This document shows positions 1 through 10,882 of a stretch of 54,714 nucleotides of DNA, one piece after another. The DNA lies in contig JACVTC010000294.1 of NCBI GenBank assembly GCA_016946835.1, forward strand, positions 1 to 54,714, read 5' to 3'. A model generated the notes under the pieces. That model saw only the letters and a program-made list of their open reading frames with translations. It did no database searches and was not told the origin of the DNA. This DNA is from Neocallimastix lanati (nom. inval.). Lineage: Eukaryota; Neocallimastigomycota; Neocallimastigomycetes; Neocallimastigales; Neocallimastigaceae. How positions within the stretch are numbered: position 1 is the stretch's first letter; each line of letters opens with the position of its first letter. A program made the position numbers and the translations under genes.

Positions 1-721
1 CGAATTTTCTTGTCGCAAGTTTGTAAAATGGCAACGCGTCATAATTTTCAGGTTTCTTTAGCCATACTTTATCTAACAACCTGTACCTAGGTAATTATCT
101 GTACGGGTCCTATCCATATTATCCAGGTTTCTTGTTTGGGCAATTTCTAGGATGTGCTTTAGGTTTCCCAAGTTGTGAGCAAAGCTATCGATCATTCTAG
201 CTACGCCTAACGAGTGCACTAAATCGGCTGTCTTAGGGGAGTTGTGTACCTGGTAGTTGTATAAGGTGAGGAAAGGAGATTGTTGGGTAGAAGCGTGGAT
301 TGCGTTGTTATAGCAGAACTCTGCTAAGAACAAGTAGTCCATCCAACTTTCATCATCGTAGGTTCCCACAAAGCACCGTAAATAAGTCTCTACGTAGGCA
401 TTGTTCCTTTCCACTTGGCCTACTGTCTCATGGTGACTAGTGGTAGCATGGTTTACTTCGGTCCCGAAGAACTCTAGTAGCTCCTTCCATACCTGACTGG
501 TGAATTGGACTCCTCTATCAGTTGTAACCACCTTAGGGAATCCATGCAACCTGTAAATCTCCTTTAGGAACGCGTCAGCAGTCTCGTTAGCGTTGGGCAC
601 ATGTTTAAATCCTATCAGGTGTATCATCTTGGTTAATTTATCGCAGCATACTAAGATACAACCTGCTCTCTTCGTTTCCCAAACATAACCACTATTGGTC
701 CTTACTCTACTCTTCACTGGC
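1..721 (-). pseudogene. E0 integrase core and C-terminal region, decayed gypsy element
   Basis: The minus strand encodes a Ty3/gypsy integrase core, open from 717 to 73. It has a block like VDRLTKM (here CDKLTKMIHL), the second catalytic block TTDRGVQFTS and the third block with E in GQVERNNAYVE. A frame change near 95 restores a GPY/F-like region (LLDKVWLKKPENY) that runs off the window start, so the reading frame is broken. The first catalytic block lies 53.6 kb away at 54319 and beyond, because E1 inserted between them (TSD CTGGC at 717-721 and 54314-54318). G+C is clearly higher than in the other elements (27 of 60 in the line 661-720). It is an old element that serves as the host for everything else in the window. 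Confidence 0.85.
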
Positions 722-824
722 TATAACAGAATTAATAATTACAATTATTTTATTATTTTAATATTTAGTATTATTTTTCAATAAAGTTTTAAAACAAATA
801 ATTAAATTTAAAAAATATTATTTC

Positions 825-895
825 TGGTATAGTTGTTAGTAACTAATACCATGAATCAAACTACTTAGGGTTCGATTCACATTTATTATTATTTT
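825..895 (+). other. tRNA-like Pol III cassette in E1 5' LTR; empty TTAA target at 802-805
   Basis: The A-box-like TGGTATAGTTGTTAG starts at 825 (tRNA position-8 equivalent) and the B box GGTTCGATTC is at 869-878. The distance from position 8 to position 54 is 46 nt, exactly the canonical tRNA spacing. A TTTT run at 892-895 could terminate Pol III. The acceptor and T stems do not pair well, so this is a promoter-like mimic or tRNA-derived remnant, not a convincing functional tRNA. The TTAA at 802-805, 19 nt upstream, is the site occupied by A and B in the 3' LTR copy. Confidence 0.7.
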
Positions 896-1105
896 ATAGT
901 TTTATTCTAAAAAATATCTAGAAGATTCTTTATAGTTCAAGAAATTACTAGAATTTCTTGATAATTCTTGTGTTTAATTAATTAAAATTTATTCTATTAA
1001 ATTCTTAATTCTATTGTTTTCTATTTTTTCTAAATTTTTCGATTTTTAAGAACTTTTTAGAAACTTTTATTTTTATTTTTTAATAACTTTAACTTTTGAA
1101 AAAAA

Positions 1106-1160
1106 TATAAATATGAGTAAAATTCTTATTAACAAATATTCTTTTCTTGTGTTTTTTATT
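1106..1160 (+). promoter_or_regulatory. E1 Pol II promoter region: TATA box and inferred RNA 5' end
   Basis: TATAAATA lies at 1106-1113. The segment GTGTTTTTTATT (1149-1160) is the exact complement of the primer site just after the LTR. In self-priming elements that segment is the first part of the RNA, which places the start near 1149, about 43 nt after the TATA box. The start is inferred, not measured. Confidence 0.6.
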
Positions 1161-1358
1161 TTAATTTTGTTTAGTTAATAAAACTTAATTTTTTAATAAA
1201 ACTTTTTTAATATTAATACTATATCAACCCTTGCGGCTTATAGTATTATAATAAATATAATTAATAAAATAATTATAATAAAAGAAAAAAAATAAATAAA
1301 AAATAAAATAATTTTTGTTTTTTTGAGTGTTATTATATTTATTATAATATTTTGTTAT

Positions 1359-1370
1359 AATAAAAAACAC
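1359..1370 (+). other. E1 self-priming primer-binding site
   Basis: AATAAAAAACAC overlaps the last LTR base and is perfectly complementary over 12 nt to LTR positions 1149-1160. No TGG-type tRNA primer site follows the LTR. Tf1/sushi elements prime reverse transcription in this way with their own RNA 5' end. Confidence 0.7.
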
Positions 1371-1961
1371 CCAAGATTTTGACGCCGTGCCTTGATATAT
1401 CTACCCTTTTGTTTGGTTTGAAGCTTTCTTTTGGAATTAGTGTCTACTGCCTTTTTGTTTTCTTTTGGACTTTATTTTTTGAATCTCTCGGATTTTCTGT
1501 TTCCTTTGTTTTTGGTTTCTGTTTGGCTACTTATCTTATTGGCTTCAGGTTTCCACTTTTGGTTAGATTCTTTCTGTTTGCCTTGGATTTCTTATTTTTG
1601 GTCTTGGTTTCTGTTTCCATTGGTTTCAGATTTCTTAGTTTTGGACTTGGTTTTTGTTTCCATTGGTTTCGGGTTTCTGAATCTTGGTTTCTACTTTTGG
1701 ACAAAATCTCTTCTTCTCTTAGTCTCTGATATCTTCTTTGGGTTCAGCCTTTCTTCTTGAATCTACTTTTTTTTCTTTAAAAAATAAAATTCTCGGTTTT
1801 TGGTACTAATAGCATACTCACAATTATACCAAAATCTATCTAGGCGAAAAAAAAAAAAAAAAAAAAAATTTTTTTTGATATAAAAAATTCTTTAAGAAGT
1901 TCTACAGTTCTTGAGACTTTTTAAAGAATATTAAAGGTAAATATAATATTTAAATATACTA

Positions 1962-2192
1962 GGAGCGATTAGAGCTCATAAACAGAGTTTCGGCGGTTAG
2001 TAACTAGTTTCAGTAGGTTAGAAACTATAGCCGTTAATTATTCGAATATAAACGGGCTTCAAAACCCTAGGGCGTGAAGAGCGTGTGGATTAAACGAAAG
2101 CCACATCCTACCAACCAACTTCAACAGTTCGGTGGTTGCTCTATTCGAATAAGCTCTGGCGAATAAGGAACTATAGTCACCGAAGGCTATAG
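1962..2192 (+). ncRNA. Leader RNA motif shared by E1, G and H (GGCGAATAAGG / TCACCGAAGG)
   Basis: It starts with GGAGCGATTAGAGCTCAT (1962-1979), nearly identical to H at 16815. It ends with CTGGCGAATAAGGAA followed by a hairpin: stem CTATAG (2171-2176), loop TCACCGAAGG (2177-2186), stem CTATAG (2187-2192). In H the same loop is closed by CTTACG/CGTAAG, so the stem sequence changes while pairing is kept. This supports a cis-acting structured RNA element of unknown role (packaging, translation or priming). Confidence 0.65.
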
Positions 2193-2274
2193 GTTGGTCG
2201 TGAAGGTAAAGCGACTTTAAAATATATAGTTTATAATTTTTTATTTTGAGGTCTAGTATATACCTCTAGTTAGT

Positions 2275-2316
2275 AACTCTTGCCGGTTTTTTATTTTGTT
2301 GTAAGGCATAAAAGAG
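2275..2316 (+). ncRNA. E1 leader hairpin with GTTGTAAGGCATAA core
   Basis: ACTCTTGCC pairs with GGC plus AAGAGT across a loop that contains GTTGTAA. The G element has the same core (10511-10554) closed by TCACTTTTGCC and GGC plus AAAGTGA, so the outer stem has changed in both arms. Function unknown. Confidence 0.55.
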
Positions 2317-2568
2317 TGAAATTTAGTCTAGTTATTATATTTACCAAATTAAATTTAAAAAAAAAAAAAAAAAAATTTAAATCAGCAATTAAACTAAACG
2401 CCTAGAAAAATAATAATTTATGATTCTTTATCATTACAATTTTCATTCGGGAGCACTAAAAAAAAAAAAAAAAAAAAAAAAAAATAATAATAATAATAAT
2501 AGTGATAATATTAAATAAATCTTCCTATTGCAATTCTTAAACTTGTTTATAATTTAATAATTCTTTCA

Positions 2569-5500
2569 ATGTCTTCTTCATCAAACGATTTTCATTTTAA
2601 TGGCGATTCAGCTAAGCTCAAGGGATTTTTAGCTTATGTTGGGTTAGCCATTGCTCTTCGTCCTGAATATTTCACCAATGATCCGTTAAAAGTAGCTTAT
2701 ACCATCACTTTGTTAAGAGATGAAGCTATGGATTGGGCTGCAGACTTGATGAATGAAAATAACCCAGTCCTTGACGATTTTAACGCTTTCATTGAACTTA
2801 TGAAGGATAGATTCAGTGACGTAGATGCAGTTTTTAATTGTAATCAAGCTCTTATGCATATTAAGCAAAAAGCATATGGTAAAGTCACTGATTACAATAA
2901 TGAATTCCGTAGGCTTTCGGAAAAAACGGACTGGAATGAATTTGCCTTAATGGATGTTTATATTGAAGGATTGCTACCAAGACTTCAAGAAAGAGTAATT
3001 AGTTTGTTCCCTCCTCCTGCCAAATTAAGTGAACTAATGCGAATTACCAATCGTATAGATCATCAAATGACTCGATTCGCAACGATCAACAATTACAATT
3101 CTAGAAATAACAGTAATAATAATAATAATTCTCGTAATAATAGGAAGTATTATAGATTTAACTCTAGTAATAATAGAAACGCCAATTCTAATTCTTTTTT
3201 CAAATCAAATAATGAATCAAATTACTCTCATTTATCCCCTGAAGAAAGAGCAAGAAGAATTAAAGAAGGGCTTTGTTTATATTGTGGACAATCAGGCCAT
3301 AAGTTAATAAATTGTTCAAAGCGAGCAAATAAACCTGGCACCTCCCATATGGCTAGATCTAATTCTTCTAAGAAATTTAATAAAGATTGTATTATTAAGT
3401 GTTCCTTTAACTACAAAAATAAATGGATTAAAGCTAAGGCTCTTATAGATTCCGGCTCCGACTTGAATCTTATGGATAGTAATTTTGCTAAAATTAATAA
3501 TTTTAAGCTTGTACATGATAATTTAGAAGCTGATAACATTACTGGTATTGGTGGTGGCAAAGACGTTGTTGGTAAAACTATACCAATATTATTTAAAGTT
3601 AGTAACCTTCAGGTCTTAACAGAATTTTTTGTTATTGATTTGAACGACAAATTTGAGTGCTTAATTGGTTCTAGATTTCTTAAAGAAAATAAATCATCAA
3701 TTGATTTCAACAATAATATTTTAAGCTTTTGCAATAGTAATAACAATGCGTCAGATTCTTCCTTTGTTGAATCAATACCTTCAACCTCGGTTAACTCTAC
3801 TTCACTTTCTCTTACTTCTAATACTTCCGACTCTATCTCTTCGAAACCAGCCTATTCCAGTTCATGCACCCCTAATAATTCTTTGTTTGATAATTCTTCT
3901 ATTTCTCCTTCCGTGTTGAAGAATTCAATTGCCTCTTCCCCAAACATGGATACTCCAAATAAAACACTTCCCGCCATTTATCTAGAATTCTCTGATGTAT
4001 TTAGTGAAGAAGAAGCTAAAATCTTACCTCCTCATTCTAGTTTTGATTGTGCTATTGACCTTAAACCTAATACTAAGTTATATTATAGTGCAATTTATCC
4101 CCTTACAATTCCCGAAGAAATAGCTTTAGAAAAAATTATTAAAGACTATTTAAAATACGGTTTTATTGTTAGGTCAAAATCAGAAGCTGGTCATCCAATT
4201 TTATTTGCTCCAAAAGATAATGGTGAGTTACGTATGTGTATTGATCTTAGGAAACTTAATGAAATCACCATTAGAGATAGTTATCCTATGCCTTTAACAA
4301 CTGTTATTTTTAATAAAGCTCCTGGTCATAAGTATTACTCAAAGCTTGATTTAAAATCTGCTTACTTCCAAATTCGTATCAGGTCTGGAGATGAATACAA
4401 AACAGCTTTTGTATGTAGCTTAGGACACTTTGAATTTAGAGTTATGCCTTTCGGTTTTAAGAATGCACCTGCCTGTTTTCAAAGAATGATTGATACTGCA
4501 TTAAGTGACTATTTAGGTAAATTTTGCTATGCCTATATTGATGATATTATCATTTTTTCTGATGATCTTTCTGAACATCATTTACACGTTAAAAAAGTAC
4601 TATTACAACTTAGGAAATTTCATTTACATGTTAACCTTGAAAAATGTGAGTTTGATAAGTTCGAAGTTAAATTTTTAGGATATTATGTATCTTCAGATGG
4701 TCTTAAGATGGATATTAAGAAAGTCTCAGCTATTTTATATTGGCCTGCTCCAACTACAGTTAAAGAAGTTCAATCGTTTCTTGGCCTAGCCAATTTCTAC
4801 AGACGCTTTATAAAAAATTTTGCTAAAATTGCTTATCCTCTTAATAAACTTACAAGAAAAAATGTTCCTTTTGTTTGGTCAAAAGATGCTAATGACTCCT
4901 TTGAACTTCTTAAACGTTCTTTTACTTCTGCTCCCATCCTTATTCCTGCTGATCCTAATTCTCAATTTTTTGTTGAAACGGATGCAAGTAATTTTGCGCT
5001 TGGATGTATTTTATCTCAAGTTAGCTCTAAAGATAATAAGCTTCATCCAATTGCTTTCTATTCTAGAGCTTTTACCTCTGCTGAATGCAATTATCCAATT
5101 TATGATAAAGAGTTACTTGCTATTAAGACTGCTTTTGAAACTTGGAGGTACTATTTAGAAGGTGCTAAGAATACTATTAAAGTTCTTACTGATCATAGAA
5201 ATCTACTCTACTTTAAGAAACCAGAACAGCTTTCACAACGTTTAATTAGATGGTCAATGTTCTTTACTCGATTTGACTTTCAAATTGAGTATCGTCCAGG
5301 TTCTCGCGGTGGTAAGCCAGATGCTTTATCTCGCCGTCCTGATTATGATAATCATGAACCTGCTAAACCTTACCAAGTACTTAAACCGGAAAATTTTTGT
5401 TTTACTTCAAGGATCTCTATTGAATCAAATCTACAAGATGAAATTAAAAAGTGTTACTCCAAGGATCCTTTCTTTAATAATGTTAAGATATATTTTGAAA

Positions 5501-6897
5501 AGCCTTCTGCTAATGAGAAACCCATTGCTTCGGTTGATCTCCTTTCGTTCTCCAATGGTATTCTTTTATATGACAATCTTATTTATATTCCTGAATGCCT
5601 TAGATTTAAAATTCTTTGTTCTTGTCATGATTCTCCTACTGCTGGCCACTTTGGCATAAATAAAACCTCTGACTTAGTTTCTAGAAATTATTGGTGGCCT
5701 GGTATGCATAAGGATATTAAAAAATATATTCGTACTTGTAATGTGTGCTGCGCTTCAAAAGCTCCTCGTCATAAACCTTACGGTTTACTTAAATCTTTAC
5801 CCATTGGCAATAATCCTTGGGAATCAATTTCAATGGATTTTATAACAGATCTTCCCTCTTCCAATGGTATGTCTTGTATTCTTGTCGTAGTTGATCGCTT
5901 TACGAAGATGGCTCATTTTGTTCCCTTTAAATCAGTTCCCTCTGCTGAGGATTGTGCTGAACAATTTCTTAATTCTATTTTCAAACTTCATGGTCTGCCA
6001 AAGGATATTGTGTCGGATAGAGGTACTCAGTTTACTTCTAAATTTTGGAATAGATTATTTAATTTACTTCATGTTGATCTTTGTTTATCATCTGCTCATC
6101 ATCAGCAAACTAATGGTCAAACGGAGAGGGTAAACGCAATACTTGAACAATACTTAAGATGTTATGTTAATTATCAACAAAATAATTGGATGGAATATTT
6201 ATCTCTTGCAGAATTTGCTTAAAATAACACAATACAAGAATCTGCAAATGCTACTCCTTTCTTTCTTAATTATGGGTTCAATCCTAAATTTGATCCTTCT
6301 ACTCCAGATGTTTCTATTGTCCCTCGTGCTGAAATTATTGCTAAAGACTTAAAAGAATTAAGAAATGTACTTAAAGAAAATCTTCAAAGTGCAGTTAATT
6401 TTCAAAAAAAATATTATGATGATAAACATATGTCTCCGCCTGAGTTTAAAGTTGGCTCAAAAGTTTGGCTGTTAAGGAATGATTTAATAAATAATAAAAA
6501 AGGTAAACTTGCTCCTAAGAAATCTGGTCCATTTACTATTTTAAAGAAAATTTCAGATGTAAGTTATAAATTAAAGTTACCAAACTCTTTTAGTGTCTTT
6601 CCAGTTTTCCACGTTTCACTTCTTGAGCCAGCCTATGAAAATGAATTTACAGAAAGAAATATCCCAACTCCAAAACCCATTATACTTAATGGAGAAAAAG
6701 AATATGAAGTTGAATCTATTCTTGATTCAAAGAAATTTCATAACAAAATTAAATATTTAATTCATTGGAAAGGTTATGATGATTCTGAAAACTCATGGGA
6801 ACCTTTTGAGAATCTTCATTGCAATAAACTTCTTGCCGAATTCCACAAGAAGTTTCCAAATAAACCAAAACCTAAGACGTCTGGAATCCGTCTCTAA
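2569..6897 (+). pseudogene. E1 gag-pol polyprotein with chromodomain, one in-frame stop at 6220-6222
   Basis: A single long frame from the ATG at 2569. Order by residue: gag; CCHC knuckle CLYCGQSGHKLINC (about 234-248); retropepsin ALIDSGSD (about 291); reverse transcriptase with YIDD (about 656); RNase H ETDAS (about 803); integrase HHCC, then catalytic D1090, D1150 and E1186 (the last spacing is DD35E); GPY/F-like region; chromodomain (VESILDSKK...[17 protein letters not shown], about 6700-6830). The only defect seen is TAA at 6220, where the frame otherwise continues through LAEFA into NNT; relatives have Tyr at this place. The rest stays open to the stop at 6895. Gag and pol share one frame, as in Tf1/sushi chromoviruses. 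The chromodomain probably directs integration to marked chromatin. Confidence 0.9.
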
Positions 6898-6907
6898 GGG
6901 AGAGAGT
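6895..6907 (+). other. E1 polypurine tract
   Basis: TAAGGGAGAGAGT directly precedes the 3' LTR start at 6908. The preceding words ACGTCTGGAATCCGT recur before the 3' LTR of T, linking the two families. Confidence 0.6.
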
Positions 6908-6991
6908 TATAACAGAATTAATAATTACAATTATTTTATTATTTTAATATTTAGTATTATTTTTCAATAAAGTTTTAAAACAAATAATTAA
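6908..6991 (+). repeat. E1 3' LTR, left piece
   Basis: It equals the first 84 bases of the 5' LTR (722-805) and ends in TTAA (6988-6991), where A begins. The right piece is 53757-54313. Confidence 0.9.
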
Positions 6992-7831
6992 TGTTATGGT
7001 TCGGGTTTTATTAGAATTTTATTTAATTATTTATTTTTAATATTTTTTCTGTCTACATTTTAATTATTGAAAAACTTCACTTATTTATACTTTTTGAAAA
7101 AAAATAAATATGTAAAGCCTTTCTACATTTTATTATCATATTTAAAAAAAAATATTTACTATTACTAATTACTTAAAATTTTATATTAATTTAAATTAAC
7201 TAATTCATAAGTATTTTTATTTTAATAAATTTTGTTTACATAATTTTATATTATTTTTCATATACTAAAACTAAATTATTTAATATATACGAAAAGTAAC
7301 AAACAAAATTTAAAAAGATTTTACAGAAAAATAAAGTTATTTTAATCAAGAATGTTAATATAATATTCTTATATTTTATATAAAATAAATTTAAAAACTA
7401 TAATATATTTAATATTTATTATTAATCAATTAAGATTTGATTTTATTTGTGGGGAATAAAAATATAAAATAATCAATTTAAAAATAAAATAAAATACTAA
7501 AAAGAATACAAGTTTAATATTGATACAATATAATAATAATATAATAATATATTTGAAAATAAAAATAAAATATTAATATTGATAATAAACACTTTAATAA
7601 AATAATAAAATTTAAGGTTAAATTATAGATATTGATATTAATAATAAAAATATAAAATTATTGATAATATTTTAGAAACTTTTAATAAAAATATAAAAAA
7701 AATAAATATATTTAGAAAATATTTTAGTATAGAAAATATAGTAAAGTAATATTAAGTAAAGAATAATATAATGGATTCTAAAGTAAGTTGAAATTCTAAT
7801 TAATAATCCATTATATGTTCGTTCTTTACCA
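6992..7831 (-). repeat. A 3' LTR (left copy)
   Basis: 840 bp, on the plus strand TGTTATGG...TTTACCA. I see no difference from 45898-46737. Confidence 0.9.
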
Positions 7832-7845
7832 AGATGCCCCCACTA
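7832..7845 (-). other. A polypurine tract
   Basis: On the minus strand CTTAGTGGGGGCATCT lies directly before the 3' LTR. B has CTTAGCGGGGGCATCT and H has CTTCGTCGGGGCATCT at the same place. Confidence 0.65.
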
Positions 7846-7854
7846 AGACTCAAG

Positions 7855-8033
7855 CTAATCTATAGCTGAGTTATACTTTACTATATTTTTCAAATGAACA
7901 TTACGATTCATTTGAATCATAGTATTTGGGTCCGCAAGTGTTACGGTATTAAATTGTTTTTTTATTACTTTTAAAGGACCGACAAAATAAGGTTCTAATT
8001 TAGAACGACTAAAATTTCGAACAAGAACTAAAT
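7855..8033 (-). pseudogene. A pol, C-terminal piece
   Basis: This is the last part of A pol, cut off from 38706-42639 by C (TSD TAAAT at 8029-8033 and 38701-38705). It encodes the end of the integrase C-terminal domain (VRNFSRSKLEPYFVGPLK...) up to a TAG at 7855-7857. B and H have the same ending, so the original A pol was full length and had no chromodomain. Confidence 0.85.
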
Positions 8034-8572
8034 TGTAACGGTGGTGCTTCTATTGTAAAGGCGGGATGAGATATAGAAACACAGAAAGGAGAAAACTCAA
8101 TAGGTTTACACTATCTGTATAAATAATTCGTTTTATTAGAAATATTTTTTATTAATTATAAAATTTAAAATAATTATTAATATTAATCAACAAGGTAATA
8201 TTTCGAATTACTTATACGTTAATTATTATTAATAAAAGCACAAAGAAAAATATTTTCATTCGTGAAGTTCGCACTATTTATACTTTTAACGGAAAAACAG
8301 TTTTAACATGTAAAAATAATTTTAAAGAAATATTTAGAAATATGTTTGTAATAATTAATAATGTAAAGTTTCTAGAATATAGATTTTAATTGATGAAAAT
8401 GAATCTTATCAAAAAAGAATAAAATAATTTATATAATAAGAATTTCTAAATTCATTTCGGTTGAATTACGAACCGAAAGAATCTTTAACTTTCTATAATT
8501 TTATACAGAAAGAATATTCAAGAAGATATTATTAATAATTAATAAAATAATTAATAAAATAATTATTAATGC

Positions 8573-8642
8573 AAAATGGGTTGAGGTGTGAGTCGAACCC
8601 ATGAAGTATTGGTCATGGTCAGTATAACTAACCATTGAACCA
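8573..8642 (-). other. tRNA-like Pol III cassette in C
   Basis: On the minus strand the A-box-like TGGTTCAATGGTTAG begins at 8642 and the B box GGGTTCGACTC is at about 8600-8590. The position-8 to position-54 distance is 45 nt. TTTT follows at 8576-8573. The T stem pairs only partly and the acceptor stem does not pair. The ACTG where five elements are stacked (8660-8663) ends 17 nt upstream of position 8, that is about 10 nt before tRNA nucleotide 1. Confidence 0.7.
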
Positions 8643-8665
8643 AAGTTCTAATTTTACTAACTGTG

Positions 8666-9561
8666 TGTAAGAATCTATAATTATTTGCTAACAAATAATT
8701 ATATTTTCTTAGTTAAGTTATTATAACTTTATTTAATTACATATAATATTTATTAAATTTATTTAATTTAATTTTAAATATTCATTAATTTAACAAAATT
8801 TATTTAATTAATTTTAAATAATATATTTACAATATGTTAAATTCTCTACTGTAACTAATGTATTTTGTATTGTATTCTATTCTGTATTTTATAATGTATT
8901 CTGTATTTTATAATGTATTCTGTATTTTATAATGTATTCTGTATTTTATTAACTATTTAATTTTATATTTTTAATATAAGGATAAATTATATGATCGAAA
9001 TATCTTTTATTATTTTATTCTTTTATTTTCGATCATTAGATTGGAAAATCGGTTAATTAAGATTTTTTCCAATTACTTTTTAGAAGTAATCGGTTTTACT
9101 TAATTAATGCGATGATCGATATGGATAGAATATCGATCGAAAACTTATCTAGGTTTTTCTATCTAATCTTTTCCTAGATAAGAGATTTGTTAAGATTAGA
9201 AAACCCTTTCTTATTTAACCTTATTTTCATAAAAAAATATAAATAAGGCTCTTGAGTTCTCTTTGAGAAATCAAGAGTTATTATTATAAAAAAAAACATA
9301 GTTATAATAGTAACATTTTTATATTTTTAACTTTAATAAATTAATAAAAATATTTTATTCAAAAACATATTTTTAAGATCAATTTATACAAACAATTCTT
9401 CTCTTACATTTTGTGTTATTATTATAATTAATTTTATAATAAACTCTACATTAAAGGTAAAACAAAAATTTATTTTATTTTATTTTCTCAACTTAATGAA
9501 TTAGTCGTTAAGTTGTAGTTAATAATTCTATTTTGAGTTAGTTCTTAATAGAATTATTACA
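8666..9561 (+). repeat. G 5' LTR
   Basis: TGTAAGAATC...ATTACA, 896 bp. It contains 19-bp direct repeats (TGTATTCTGTATTTTATAA, about 8876-8950, three to four copies) and the promoter hairpin region at 9238-9285. Confidence 0.92.
9238..9285 (+). promoter_or_regulatory. G promoter: TATA box, palindrome, inferred RNA start
   Basis: TATAAATAA at 9238-9246 is followed by a perfect CTCTTGA/TCAAGAG stem with an inner TTCTC/GAGAA-type pairing. The inferred RNA start is AAGAGTTATTATT at 9273-9285, 35 nt after the TATA box. The I LTR has the same arrangement. Confidence 0.65.
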
Positions 9562-9573
9562 ATAATAACTCTT
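9561..9573 (+). other. G self-priming primer-binding site
   Basis: AATAATAACTCTT is the exact 13-nt complement of LTR positions 9273-9285, and the match stops exactly at the inferred RNA start. No tRNA-type TGG site is present. Confidence 0.75.
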
Positions 9574-9743
9574 CTTAGATTAGCTTAGGGTTAGATAAAA
9601 TGTGAAAAATTTTTAGAATAGTGTAACATTGGAAATTTTATTAGTGAATTAGTCTATTGAAATTATATATATTAGAATACAATAATAATATATAGCTAGA
9701 GTGGCGCAAAAAAAAAAAAAAAATTTTTTTATTAGCAATTTTG

Positions 9744-9782
<39 letters not shown>

Positions 9783-10026
9783 ATATTAAAAAAAAAAAAA
9801 AAAAAAAATTTTTTTTTAATAGTAAATAATAGAATAATAAATTAATATTTTAGAATAGTTTTAGATTATAATAATTTAAGTTAATTAAAATAATTAATAA
9901 ATATAATAATATATATTAGATTTAGAATAATAATAGAATAGATTATAATTATTTTAATAATAAAGAATTAATAATATAGAATAATTTTAGATAATATAAT
10001 TAAGAATAGAAATAATAATTTAAAAT

Positions 10027-10066
<40 letters not shown>

Positions 10067-10302
10067 ATAATAATAATAAAGAAATAAAGAAATAAATAAA
10101 AACATTAAAAAATAAATAAAAAATAACAAACTGAGAAGGTAATAATACCTTCATATATAGAGTTAGCCATCTAATTGGGGATGGTGAGTACATTTTTAGG
10201 TAGTAATAAAGGAAAGGTCTCCTTTTCCTATACCGTAGCGGTTTGTACTGTACGGAAATGCAGTATTTCACGTGAAAGTATAGGTTATCCGAATGTAGCT
10301 CT

Positions 10303-10345
10303 AGCGAATAAGGAACTCTTGGTCACCGAAGGCCTCGAGGTTCTT
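10303..10345 (+). ncRNA. G copy of the GCGAATAAGG / TCACCGAAGG leader motif
   Basis: AGCGAATAAGGAA, then loop TCACCGAAGG at 10323-10332 closed by GAACTCTTGG and CCTCGAGGTTC. The stem is less regular than in E1 and H but can pair with a bulge. Loop and 5' word are conserved. Confidence 0.55.
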
Positions 10346-10510
10346 CAATATTATGTATTGAAGTAAAATTATATAGTTTTAATTTTAATAATGGGTTTTA
10401 ACAGTTTGTTTATCCCAAACAAAATTGGTTATAGCAGTTATGTTTTTTTATGCTTGATTATATAAAACTGCTATGGAAAACATAAAATATTTTTTTTATG
10501 TTTTAATGGA

Positions 10511-10554
10511 TCACTTTTGCCGGTTTTTGAATGTTGTAAGGCATAAGAAAGTGA
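10511..10554 (+). ncRNA. G leader hairpin with GTTGTAAGGCATAA core
   Basis: TCACTTTTGCC pairs with GGC and AAAGTGA around a loop ending GTTGTAA. It is the counterpart of E1 2275-2316 with a different but still pairing outer stem. Confidence 0.55.
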
Positions 10555-10673
10555 TATTGAATTTTAATTAAAATAATACTAAATATTGTATTTATGCAGA
10601 AGTTTATAATAAAGGATAAGTTTATAATAATATTTTGTTAATCATTTTAATTTAATTTCCAAGTACGTAGTTG

Positions 10674-10742
10674 ACCGTTACTGGTAGGCTGTAACATTAG
10701 ACCTACACCTCAGCCCTTTGGTTGATAAACCAAATGAACGGT
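10674..10742 (+). ncRNA. Predicted three-way RNA junction upstream of G gag-pol
   Basis: Outer stem ACCGTT/AACGGT (10674-10679, 10737-10742) encloses two hairpins, GTAGG/CCTAC (10684-10706) and TTTGGTT/AACCAAA (10717-10734). All three stems are perfect. It lies 140 nt before the ATG and has a much higher G+C than its surroundings. Role unknown. Confidence 0.5.
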
Positions 10743-10882
10743 AACACGGGAAGGAAGAAATTAAAGTGTATTCTATAAAATATTTATTAATCAAAATCCT
10801 TATTATAATTCTTAATTTTGTGTAATAAAAATGTCCATTTTGTTAACTCTATCCTATTTTTATCTATACTAAAGGCATAAAA

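Larger units (their letters stand above)
722..1359 (+). repeat. E1 5' LTR (638 bp)
   Basis: It matches 6908-6991 joined to 53757-54313, the split 3' LTR, with only small homopolymer-type differences seen (for example an extra T near 54100 and an ATT-like length change near 890). It contains the tRNA-like cassette at 825-895, a TATA box at 1106 and the inferred transcript start at 1149. Confidence 0.9.
1371..2568 (+). other. E1 leader: A-poor T/G-rich tract, then structured RNA region
   Basis: No credible coding region. Positions 1381-1760 are strikingly poor in A and rich in T, G and C, with imperfect repeats around TTTCCATTGGTTTC (near 1614 and 1656); the open frames here are low-complexity and start only at TTG or similar codons. 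A long A run follows at 1849. Conserved structured motifs lie at 1962-2192 and 2275-2316, then AAT repeats and another A run precede the ATG. Confidence 0.6.
9574..10882 (+). other. G leader, non-coding, structured
   Basis: No credible gene. A runs at 9709-9808 and 10031-10063. It holds the shared GCGAATAAGG / TCACCGAAGG motif (10303-10332), a 9-bp stem ATAGCAGTT/AACTGCTAT (about 10434-10476), the GCC...GGCATAA hairpin (10511-10554) and a three-way-junction fold (10674-10742). Confidence 0.55.

Noticed and set aside
1379-1760. Two overlapping open frames rich in Phe and Leu
   Set aside because: Low-complexity T/G-rich leader sequence without a domain, starting at non-ATG codons; position and composition fit untranslated leader.
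2150-2192. HDV-like ribozyme, because GGCGAAT resembles the HDV catalytic strand
   Set aside because: I could not find the partner strands required for the double pseudoknot upstream; the resemblance is one short word. A covariance search would settle it.
6430-6897. A separate chromodomain gene
   Set aside because: It is in the same frame as the upstream gag-pol, which is interrupted only by the TAA at 6220-6222.
10065-10366. Short open frames on both strands in the G leader
   Set aside because: They overlap the conserved structured RNA motif and show no domain or family similarity.
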